Below are positions 57,090 through 64,000 of a DNA stretch of 64,000 bases, one piece after another (position 1 is the stretch's first letter; the number at the start of each line of letters is the position of its first letter). Source of the stretch: Pseudomonas versuta (GTDB taxonomy: Bacteria > Pseudomonadota > Gammaproteobacteria > Pseudomonadales > Pseudomonadaceae). A program made the position numbers and the translations under genes. The DNA is taken from positions 3,610,001-3,674,000 of the forward strand of contig NZ_CP012676.1 of NCBI RefSeq assembly GCF_001294575.1, written 5' to 3'. The notes beneath the pieces were generated by a model. The model saw only the letters and a list, made by a program, of their open reading frames with translations, was not told the origin of the DNA and made no database searches.

Positions 57090-57154
57090 GTAGGAGCGAG
57101 CTTGCTCGCGAGCTTTTCAAGAAAGATACAGCTCGCGAGCAAGCTCGCTCCTAC
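57090..57154. repeat. REP pair with perfect 25-bp arms
   Basis: A forward copy at 57090-57114 and its exact reverse complement at 57130-57154, separated by 15 bases. The cleanest copy in the window. It sits between the acidic-protein and rimI stops, which converge here. Confidence 0.9.
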
Positions 57155-57170
57155 AGGGTGCTGGTGCTGG

Positions 57171-57626
57171 TCAGTCCACCAGGGTGCAGGCCATGACGAC
57201 CGCATCTTCACGACCGCCAACGGCCGGATAGTAATCGCGGCGGCGGCCGATTTCGTTGAAGCCATAACGCTCGTACAACTTGAACGCCGCCGTGTTGCTG
57301 TCGCGCAGCTCAAGGAAACACTCCCGAGCCTTATTTGCGTAGGCAATCGACATCAGGTGTTCGAGCAATTTGAGACCGAGGCCACGGCCCTGGCTTTCCG
57401 GCTTGACGGTAATGTTCAGCAAATGTGCTTCATCGAGGATGATTTGTACCACCCCGTGGCCTACTTGCTGTTCACCTTCAAACATCAGCCAGATCTGGTA
57501 TTTGCCCAGTCCGTCGAGAAAAATACCGCGGGTCCACGGGTGGCTGAAGGCGGCGTATTCAATTTTCAGTACGGCTTCAAGGTCCGCCTCGGTCATCGGG
57601 CGAAAAGTTACAGCGTCACTCATCAT
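57171..57626 (-). CDS. rimI: Ribosomal protein S18 alanine N-acetyltransferase
   Basis: A 151-residue GNAT enzyme. The acetyl-CoA loop is VKPESQGRGLGLKLLEHL; the substrate side shows FSHPWTRGIFLDGL, and FYERYGFNEIGRRRDYYP (as LYERYGFNEIGRRRDYYP) is the RimI C-terminal motif. It acetylates the N-terminal Ala of ribosomal protein S18. The ATG overlaps the end of the upstream gene by 11 bases, as rimI does with holD in E. coli. Confidence 0.95.
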   Translation of the reverse strand: MMSDAVTFRPMTEADLEAVLKIEYAAFSHPWTRGIFLDGLGKYQIWLMFEGEQQVGHGVVQIILDEAHLLNITVKPESQGRGLGLKLLEHLMSIAYANKARECFLELRDSNTAAFKLYERYGFNEIGRRRDYYPAVGGREDAVVMACTLVD

Positions 57627-58392
57627 TTTGTTTCCAGCGCGCCATTAGCCGGCGCATGGCTTGCCACACATGCGCTTTGCGTTGTGGCTCATCCATTAAG
57701 AGTTCCAGACCCGGCAGCGCCCATGCGCAGCCCAGCCCTTCAATTTCGAGTTCACTGTTAAACGCTTCAGCGTCTGCCTCACCGGCAAAACGCACAGCCG
57801 GCAACCCCACCAGCCACAAGCAGGCACACTCGGCGTCTTCGAGACGGGCCATGACAAAGCCCTGTACGAATTCACGTGCCGCTTCCGGCCCCTGATCGAC
57901 ATTGCCGCGGCGCAACAGCGGCCAGCGTACGGGCTCGCCAATGATTTGCGGGCTGTCGGGCAGACCGGCAGCACGCAACATGTCCTTTAACAACAAGTAG
58001 GCCGGGTCACGGCTCTGGAACGCGCTGCCTGTGGGTAACTCCACCAGCACCAGGCAACGCCCGGCCCGCAGCAACTGCAAGGCAAAGCGCGGTGGCGGCA
58101 GTTGCACCACCCTGGCCGTTACCGGCACCGGCTCGGCTTCAACCACAGGTTTGCTGACCGGGCGTACTGTGACCGAAGGCCGAGGCACTTCGATCTTTGG
58201 CCGCTCAGCAGGCACGCTCGCAGCCGCCACTGCCTTGACCTCTGGACGCGCAATCACGGGCTCTGCGGGCGGCTCAGGGAGCACCAGCAGTTCGGGCCGC
58301 GAAGGCGCGGCAAACGGCAATTCGGTGCGCGGTAACCAGCTGACCACCTGCATGGCAGTCATGTAAGCGCGGCGGCGGGACTCGTTCAACAA
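57616..58392 (-). CDS. holD: Cryptic DNA polymerase III psi subunit
   Basis: A protein of up to 258 residues with a Pro/Ala/Val-rich middle, which often leads to a false 'TonB' label. The C-terminal 130 residues look like HolD: a beta-strand core (LVLVELP), a YLLLKDMLRAAGLP helix and a final RKAHVWQAMRRLMARWKQND helix that parallels the HolD end. The gene overlaps rimI exactly as in E. coli holD-rimI. In P. aeruginosa the psi subunit was found in this position by biochemistry (PA4679, from memory). Psi links chi to the clamp loader. The start is unsure: TTG at 58392 or ATG at 58362 or 58353. Confidence 0.78.
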   Translation of the reverse strand: MLNESRRRAYMTAMQVVSWLPRTELPFAAPSRPELLVLPEPPAEPVIARPEVKAVAAASVPAERPKIEVPRPSVTVRPVSKPVVEAEPVPVTARVVQLPPPRFALQLLRAGRCLVLVELPTGSAFQSRDPAYLLLKDMLRAAGLPDSPQIIGEPVRWPLLRRGNVDQGPEAAREFVQGFVMARLEDAECACLWLVGLPAVRFAGEADAEAFNSELEIEGLGCAWALPGLELLMDEPQRKAHVWQAMRRLMARWKQNDE

Positions 58393-58570
58393 GGGGCGGC
58401 CATCTGTGGATAACTAAAGAGGGGCGATTCTACCGCCCTTCTGCCCTTCCCGCCCGCAGTTGATGCCTAAACGGTTGATCGGTCCGTGGCGCCTCTGATC
58501 GCCAAGTGATGACTCGACAGCACGTTGCAGTACAATCGCGACCTTTCATTGCCAATTGACCGGCCCTCCC

Positions 58571-59848
58571 ATGATCGAACCCAAGCGCGTATTACGTGCC
58601 CTCGCCGAGCACTGGGCCCTCCTTGAGCCTTTGTGTGAACACTTCGACCAAGGCACGTTGAGCCTCAGCGAGCTGCGTCTGCAATTGGCTATCCATCAAG
58701 TGGATAGCACGCCGCAGGACATCACTAACGTCCTCGACAGCTGGATCCGGCTGGATATTCTGGTGCCGGTCGCCAAAAGCCCGAACCGCTTTGAGTTGAA
58801 TGCACAAATTCTCGACTTTCTGGCGTACCTGAGGCGCGAACACCGCCTGGGCCTGTGCCTGGAAATCGAAGCCTATCTGCGTCATCTGGAGCGTCTGGCA
58901 GGTTATATCCAGGATGCGTTCGACATCCGTGACGGTCATGATCTGGCGCGCCAGTTGCGTTTGCTCGATATGCGCGTTCGCGATGTGCTGAAAAAACTCG
59001 CCAATGACGAACAGGCCCTGGTCGCGGTGGCCGAACGGGCCAAGACCAGCGACAGGCAGATCCCTCTGCGCCAGCGTTATGCCGAAGTTCTGGCGACCTG
59101 GGACGAATACGTCGAGCCGATGATCCAGCTGGTCAACGCCGACGGTGCTTTCGAGCAAGGCGTGCGCAAGGTTGAAAACGTATTGCTGCGCATGCTCAGC
59201 GAGCAGCAGCGACTCGGCCATCTGGTCGATGACGACATGTTGCTGCGCACCCACGCGCGGATCCTTGAAATGCAAACCAGCGCCCAGCTGACTTTGCGCC
59301 ATGCCCGTGAACTGCTGTTGCCACTGCGTGAAGAAGCGCGCCGTCACAACGCCGTGACCCGTGGCGCGGCACTGGCGCTGGCAGCCATTCGCCGCAAAGG
59401 ACTGGACGCCGTGCCCCAAGCGTCGATGCCGATGTTCACGCGCCCGCAAAGTACTTTTTTGGGCAGCGCCAGCCAGGTTGAAGCCTACGTGTATGCACTG
59501 GCCCGCTTTGAGCCCAAGCCGGCACGCTTCCCCAAGGCGCATAAAGTCCATCGGGGCGAAACGCCCAAAGCGCCGCGTACGGTCAAGGAAATGCTCGATC
59601 GGTGCAGCGCTGCGCTGCCGATGCCGGACTTGATGAGCTGGCTGCTGGCACAAGAGCCCGACGGTGACACCGACGAGTTGCTGTACTGGTTCTCCCGCCT
59701 GTCACGGGAAAAACGCTTCGTGCGCGAACGCCTCGAGCGTCGCGATTATTACACCCACGAACATCTGGTCAGCCTGCGTTCCTTCGCCCTGCTTTCGCGC
59801 AGCGAAGACGCAACCGAGACTACAGCGAGCCCTCTCCATGCATCTTGA
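58571..59848 (+). CDS. mksB: MksB-type condensin kleisin subunit
   Basis: A 425-residue largely helical protein starting MIEPKRVLRALAEHWALLEPL; it matches the first gene of the mksBEF operon of Pseudomonas. Here the gene order is first-second-SMC, and this first product is the kleisin-like partner in that naming (names differ between studies). Winged-helix-like segments occur at both ends and long helices between. It bridges the SMC heads in a chromosome-organising complex. Its 3' end overlaps the next gene by 11 bases. Confidence 0.82.
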   Translation: MIEPKRVLRALAEHWALLEPLCEHFDQGTLSLSELRLQLAIHQVDSTPQDITNVLDSWIRLDILVPVAKSPNRFELNAQILDFLAYLRREHRLGLCLEIEAYLRHLERLAGYIQDAFDIRDGHDLARQLRLLDMRVRDVLKKLANDEQALVAVAERAKTSDRQIPLRQRYAEVLATWDEYVEPMIQLVNADGAFEQGVRKVENVLLRMLSEQQRLGHLVDDDMLLRTHARILEMQTSAQLTLRHARELLLPLREEARRHNAVTRGAALALAAIRRKGLDAVPQASMPMFTRPQSTFLGSASQVEAYVYALARFEPKPARFPKAHKVHRGETPKAPRTVKEMLDRCSAALPMPDLMSWLLAQEPDGDTDELLYWFSRLSREKRFVRERLERRDYYTHEHLVSLRSFALLSRSEDATETTASPLHAS

Positions 59849-60500
59849 TCTGTCAGAACTGCCCCAACTTGCGCCGATCTTTCGTGAGTTGTTCAAGGGT
59901 TACCACGTCAGCCGTCGCGACCCGGAGCTGTACGCGCAACTGTCCAACTTCCAGGATCAATACCGCGCCCTGTTCAAGGCGCTGGGCTTTGAACTGGTGT
60001 GTGATACCCGCGGGTTTTATTACTTCGTGCCCGACACCGCTACCGCGCAAGTGAACAAGACTGCGCAACGCCTGGCGCTGTTCACTTTTATCATCGTCGA
60101 GCATCTGGCCGATCAGGGCCGCGACCCGATTGCCGTACTCGATGGCGGCAGTCTGGGGCGCGATGAGCTGCCCGCGCTGCTGGATAAATACCGGGACCTG
60201 TTTGTACAGGCGGAAGTCACCACCCACGAAGAGCTGGAAGAAAAGATCATGCGCCGCATGACGCAGCTCGGATTTGCCAGCGAAGAGCCCGGTATCTACC
60301 GTTTTCTGCCGCCGATGCACCGCTTCCTCGACGTCTGCCTGTCGGTTCAGCAAGACCGCGATCTGGCCGCCAGCCTGCACAGCATTCTGCCGCTGCCCAC
60401 GCCGGTGTTGATCGACGATGACGCAGAGCCCGCGGATGAAGATGAAGACGCCGCACTGGCTCGCGCCATTGCCGCCGAGCAACAGGAGATGGATGCATGA
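59838..60500 (+). CDS. mksE: MksE condensin subunit
   Basis: A 220-residue KITE-type winged-helix partner of the condensin, beginning MHLDLSELPQLAPIFRELF. The acidic C-terminus (DDDAEPADEDEDAA) is typical. Translation is coupled on both sides: an 11-base overlap with the previous gene and ATGA with the next. It binds the kleisin and regulates the SMC ATPase. Confidence 0.87.
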   Translation: MHLDLSELPQLAPIFRELFKGYHVSRRDPELYAQLSNFQDQYRALFKALGFELVCDTRGFYYFVPDTATAQVNKTAQRLALFTFIIVEHLADQGRDPIAVLDGGSLGRDELPALLDKYRDLFVQAEVTTHEELEEKIMRRMTQLGFASEEPGIYRFLPPMHRFLDVCLSVQQDRDLAASLHSILPLPTPVLIDDDAEPADEDEDAALARAIAAEQQEMDA

Positions 60501-63337
60501 GTCAGGAACGCTACGGAATACGCCGCTTTGCCTTGCTCAATACCGCCGGTTACAGCCTGGGTCTGTTCCCGCTGGAGCATCCGCTGTCGGTGTACGGCGC
60601 CAACAACCTCGGCAAATCAGCCTCGATCAATGCCTTGCAGTTCCCGATTCTGGCGCGCATGTCAGACATGAGCTTCGGCAAGTACAGCCTCGAACAGTCG
60701 CGCCGCTTCTACTTTGCGTCGGACACCAGCTACATCCTAGTGGAAGTCTCCCTGCCCCATGGCCCCCATGTGATCGGCGTGGTGGGCCGCGGCCCGGGCG
60801 GCGGCTTCGGTCATCAGTTTTTCGCCTACGCGGGCGAGCTGGACTTGGCCCATTACCAGAAAGATGACACCTGCCTGCGGCAAAAAGAGTTGTTCACCAA
60901 CCTTGAGCGCAATGGCCTCAAGGCCTACGAGCTCAAGCCTGACGAGCTGCGCCGCTTGCTGGTGGGCGGGCATACCTCGATCCCGCTGGACCTGACGCTG
61001 ATCCCGCTGCGTTCCACCAGCGAACAAAGCATGAAGACGTTCCGCGCGCTGTTTATCAACCTGCTGCACATGCGCGAAATCACCGCGGCCAAGCTCAAGC
61101 AACTGTTCCTCGATGCCTTCGAGCACAGCCTGCGTTCGGGCAGCGTCGATTACATTGCCGCCTGTGAAGAAGCCTTCCGCGACGTGCGACGCATGGAGCA
61201 GGACTACAACGCTCTGGTCGGCGCCGGGCCGCTGGTTGAAGCGCTGGCTGCCGGCGTTCGCCAGCGCGATCTGTTGCGCGGCAAGCTGCATCGCCTGTCG
61301 CCGCTCCTGGATTCGCTGCTCGGCACCTGGCAGGACTACGCCGGGGCACGCAAGGAAGAGTTGCTGATTCAATCCGAGCACTACCGCAACGAACAGGATT
61401 CGCTGCAAAACAATCAACGCAGCAGCACCCAGGAGCTGATGCGCCTGGAGCGGGAAATCAGTGGCATCCAGCGCTGGCTCGGCGAGCTGTCAGTGCTCAA
61501 GCATCGCTTTGCCCTGGTTGACGATGTGAAAGTGCTGGAGCAGCAATTGCTGGCCGCCAAGGATGCCCACGACGAATTGGCAGGCGCCCTGGCGCAATCG
61601 CGGCAGTTCAGCGCCGAGGATCTGGACGAGCGCCTGCGGGATCTGGAAAAACGCCTGAAATCGGTCAAGCAACAGCTCGACCACGCCGACAACAATAGCT
61701 ACGCCCGTCTGCGCGAAGAGTTTTCACAGCAGGATGTGGAGCGCCTGATGCGCCTGTTCAACAGCGCCCTGTTCAGCTTGCCTCTGGGCGAGCACGGGAT
61801 TGCGCTGGATGACAGTGACGCGTGGGTCAAATCCCTGGAGTTGATCCTCGATGGCTTTAAAGGTGAGCGTTTTGAGGCACCCGGGCTTTGCATCGACCTC
61901 AGTCACATTGAGCCGCCTGCCCTGCAAGCGCTGGCCGACCGCGCTGCGTTGCGCGAGCAAAAAGAGCGCCTGGAAAAAGAACTCAAGCAACTGAAAACCC
62001 AGCAGGCCGTGACCTCTGACCGGGCGGCGAGCAAGAGTGAAGCCGAGTCTCTGTATCAACAGGTGCTGGACGCGCAAAAGGCGCTGGAAGACTTCCGCCG
62101 CAGCCAGACGTTGAGTGCCGAGGAAGGCGAAAAACTTGAGCAACTGGCCCAGGCCGAAGGTGCGCAAGACGAATTGAAACGCTCCAGCGATGCATTCACC
62201 GAACGGGTGCAACAACTGTCGGCCAAGCTGCAGCTGGTGGGCCGCCAGATCGGTGACATGGAAGCCAAGCAGCGCACTCTGGATGACAGCTTGCGCCGTC
62301 GTCAGTTGTTGCCGGCCGATCTGCCGTTCGGTACGCCGTTCATGGACCCGGTCGACGACTCGATGGACAACCTGTTGCCGTTGCTCAACGACTATCAGGA
62401 CAGTTGGCAGAGCCTGTTGCGCAGTGACGGTCAAATCGAAGCGCTGTATGCGCAGGTGCGCCTCAAAGGCGTTGCCAAGTTCGACAGCGAAGATGACATG
62501 GAGCGTCGTCTGCAATTGCTGATCAACGCTTATGCGCACCGTACCGAGGAAGCCCTGACTCTGGGCAAGGCCCGTCGTGCAGCCGTGACTGACATCGCCC
62601 GGACCCTGCGCAATATTCGCAGTGACTACGACAGCCTTGAACACCAGCTGGCGCTGTTCAACCGCGAGATCAACAAGCGTCAGGTCTCCAACTTGCAGAG
62701 CTTTCGCATCGTGCTGGCGCCGAACAAGGAGGCGCTCAAGCATATCGATCAGATTATCCACAGCGCCGGTCAGTACGAAGAAGGCGAAACCTTGTCGGTG
62801 TTCGACCTCAGCCAGAGCGCCGAGCAGGACAACAAGAACGAAGAAGCCAAGGAGTATCTGGCGCGGCTGGTAGCGGCAAACCATAACCAGCTGGGGCTCA
62901 AGGATCTGTTTGAGCTGGCGTTCGAGATCACCAAGGTCAATGGACAGCCTGTGATCCACACCGATATCGACGGTGCTGCGTCCAACGGTACGACCATGAC
63001 CATCAAGGCGCTGACCAACATGTATCTGTTGCTGCACTTGATGGATCGCGATCAGGCCGGGCGTATCCGTTTGCCGTACTACCTGGACGAAGCCGCCGAC
63101 ATTGACGAGAAGAACCAGACTGCGCTGCTGGAAACCAGTCTGCAGCTGGGCTTTGTGCCTATTCTGGCCAGTGTCAAACCGCAGGTCTGTGCCCACGTGG
63201 CCATCGACCTTGAAGGTGGCAGCGGCCCGAACGGGATTTACATCGACGAGGATGACTGGAAGTACATCCGCCGCCATGACGAGGTGCAACCTGCGACTGG
63301 CGCACCGGTTCAGCTGCCGGAGCTGGATGAAGTCTGA
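60497..63337 (+). CDS. mksF: MksF SMC-like ATPase
   Basis: A 946-residue SMC-type protein. Walker A is GANNLGKS at residues 34-41; long coiled coils run over about 280-720 with a short hinge between. Walker B is IRLPYYLDEAADIDEKNQ near the C-terminus. It is the motor of the MksBEF condensin, which condenses chromosomes and, when a fourth gene (mksG/jetD) is present, destroys plasmids. Here a terminator and an unrelated gene follow, so no nuclease is encoded with it. Confidence 0.92.
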   Translation: MSQERYGIRRFALLNTAGYSLGLFPLEHPLSVYGANNLGKSASINALQFPILARMSDMSFGKYSLEQSRRFYFASDTSYILVEVSLPHGPHVIGVVGRGPGGGFGHQFFAYAGELDLAHYQKDDTCLRQKELFTNLERNGLKAYELKPDELRRLLVGGHTSIPLDLTLIPLRSTSEQSMKTFRALFINLLHMREITAAKLKQLFLDAFEHSLRSGSVDYIAACEEAFRDVRRMEQDYNALVGAGPLVEALAAGVRQRDLLRGKLHRLSPLLDSLLGTWQDYAGARKEELLIQSEHYRNEQDSLQNNQRSSTQELMRLEREISGIQRWLGELSVLKHRFALVDDVKVLEQQLLAAKDAHDELAGALAQSRQFSAEDLDERLRDLEKRLKSVKQQLDHADNNSYARLREEFSQQDVERLMRLFNSALFSLPLGEHGIALDDSDAWVKSLELILDGFKGERFEAPGLCIDLSHIEPPALQALADRAALREQKERLEKELKQLKTQQAVTSDRAASKSEAESLYQQVLDAQKALEDFRRSQTLSAEEGEKLEQLAQAEGAQDELKRSSDAFTERVQQLSAKLQLVGRQIGDMEAKQRTLDDSLRRRQLLPADLPFGTPFMDPVDDSMDNLLPLLNDYQDSWQSLLRSDGQIEALYAQVRLKGVAKFDSEDDMERRLQLLINAYAHRTEEALTLGKARRAAVTDIARTLRNIRSDYDSLEHQLALFNREINKRQVSNLQSFRIVLAPNKEALKHIDQIIHSAGQYEEGETLSVFDLSQSAEQDNKNEEAKEYLARLVAANHNQLGLKDLFELAFEITKVNGQPVIHTDIDGAASNGTTMTIKALTNMYLLLHLMDRDQAGRIRLPYYLDEAADIDEKNQTALLETSLQLGFVPILASVKPQVCAHVAIDLEGGSGPNGIYIDEDDWKYIRRHDEVQPATGAPVQLPELDEV

Positions 63338-63363
63338 GACCTGATGTGTGCTATAAACCAAAA

Positions 63364-63393
63364 GGCCGCGATCAATGATCGCGGCCTTTTTTT
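63364..63393 (+). terminator. Rho-independent terminator after mksF
   Basis: GGCCGCGATC-AAT-GATCGCGGCC followed by seven T and preceded by AAA; strong and usable from both sides between convergent genes. Confidence 0.94.
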
Positions 63394-63412
63394 GAGCGGT
63401 TACAACTGGCGG

Positions 63413-64000
63413 CTATTTGCCCAGCGGGATTTTCGGTGCCCATTGCAGCCACTCTTCCTCGAACTTGTCGAACAAGGGGAAGGTTTGCTCCGGGCGGGCC
63501 TGATTGCCCATCTTGTCGTCATCCGGCGTGGCAAAGGCAATACCGCCCTGGACCAGGGTTTCCAACGACTCGGTGCGGATGGTGGCGCCTTTGAACAGGC
63601 CAAAATCGACACCAAAACCGCTGCTGTTCCAGAAGCGGCTGCCACTGCGCACTAACGGCGCATAACGCGGCTCGATCAGGATATGCACCAGTACACGGTC
63701 CGCGGTGTTGCCCAGCTCGTATCCGGTGACCTTGCCGACCGTGACTTCACGGTAGGTCACGGGTACGCCTTCCTTGAGCGAGCCACGGCGTGCAGCACTC
63801 AACACCAAGCTTAGCCCGGCTTGCGAGACGGCAGCCTCCGGCGCTTGGTCCAGAGCGACAAAGTTGGTTTGCGGCCCCAGTTGTCGGGCCGCAGGCTGCA
63901 CTTCAAGGTACTGACCGGTTACCAGGGTTTCCAGGTTTGCAGTTTTCATCAGCCCGAGCTCGGGTTTGACCACCCAGAACTGACTGCCCACCCGTGCAAT
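63413..64000 (-). CDS. pqiB: PqiB-like MCE/MlaD-family protein, C-terminal part
   Basis: The last 195 residues of a multi-MCE-domain protein; the frame continues beyond the right edge. Two MCE segments are visible: GSQFWVVKPELGL...LETLVTGQYLEV and GSRFWNSSGFGVDFGL...LETLVQGGIAFATP. PqiB forms a periplasm-spanning tube for lipid transport between the membranes, with PqiA in the inner membrane and PqiC in the outer. It ends LQWAPKIPLGK. pqiA and the start lie outside the window. Confidence 0.88.
   Translation of the reverse strand: MARVGSQFWVVKPELGLMKTANLETLVTGQYLEVQPAARQLGPQTNFVALDQAPEAAVSQAGLSLVLSAARRGSLKEGVPVTYREVTVGKVTGYELGNTADRVLVHILIEPRYAPLVRSGSRFWNSSGFGVDFGLFKGATIRTESLETLVQGGIAFATPDDDKMGNQARPEQTFPLFDKFEEEWLQWAPKIPLGK

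Noticed and set aside
58571..63337. Full Wadjet plasmid-defence system
   Set aside because: The fourth gene (jetD/mksG nuclease) is absent; only the condensin core is present.
61724..63361. 545-codon minus-strand frame opposite mksF
   Set aside because: Shadow of the SMC coiled-coil gene; the translation is Gln/Val/His-rich without recognisable motifs.

Overview
The window is a contiguous piece of a Pseudomonas chromosome, most likely from the P. fluorescens/fragi/putida side of the genus. The gene order is typical of that genus: gatAB, hpt/upp/uraA, hemA-prfA-prmC-moeB-murI, lolB-ispE-tRNA-Gln-prs-rplY-pth-ychF, rimI-holD and mksBEF. Five pairs of short inverted repeats of the REP type (core GTAGGAGCGAGCTTGCTCGC) sit between genes. 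No phage, IS element, CRISPR array or rRNA was found, and no gap without a gene exceeds about 250 bp.

Layout. 1-9.8 kb: end of gatA, gatB, a small RlpA-like lipoprotein, two transporters, a cupin, purine and pyrimidine salvage (hpt, upp, uraA), hemH and an epimerase-like gene. 10-19.4 kb: a probable light-response island. Two transcription units carry an FAD oxidoreductase, a Trp-rich small protein, a DUF523/DUF1722 protein, a LitR/CarH-type MerR regulator, DNA photolyase, an SDR, an FAD amine-oxidase-like protein, DUF1365, a cyclopropane-fatty-acid-synthase-like methyltransferase and a DUF2878 membrane protein. Their promoters contain TGTACA-N12-TGTACA direct repeats, the site known for Pseudomonas PplR1. 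19.5-36 kb: mainly housekeeping genes (PagL-like lipid A deacylase, murI, moeB, prmC, prfA, hemA, a TPR lipoprotein, lolB, ispE, prs, rplY, pth, ychF), two tRNAs, a FUSC protein, an Fsr-like MFS transporter, a D-lactate-dehydrogenase-like flavoprotein and its divergent GntR regulator.

37.5-52.5 kb: a chaperone-usher fimbrial operon (pilin, chaperone, usher, two-domain tip adhesin, two minor pilins) enclosed by what looks like its own signalling system. This comprises two hybrid histidine kinases, two paralogous LuxR-type response regulators and a REC-EAL phosphodiesterase that aligns almost residue for residue with RocR. The set resembles the Roc and RcsCB/PvrSR loci that control Cup fimbriae in P. 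aeruginosa, but the sensor domains differ and only one kinase has an HPt domain. This is the most system-like part of the window.

52.6-64 kb: Dyp-type peroxidase, a DUF6555-like small protein, a 54-residue metallothionein, an AtoE-like short-chain fatty acid transporter, beta-carbonic anhydrase, an acidic protein of unknown function, rimI with the cryptic pseudomonad holD, the MksBEF condensin without a MksG/JetD nuclease, and the end of a PqiB-like MCE protein running off the right edge.

All functions are assigned by recognising sequence families; no search was run.
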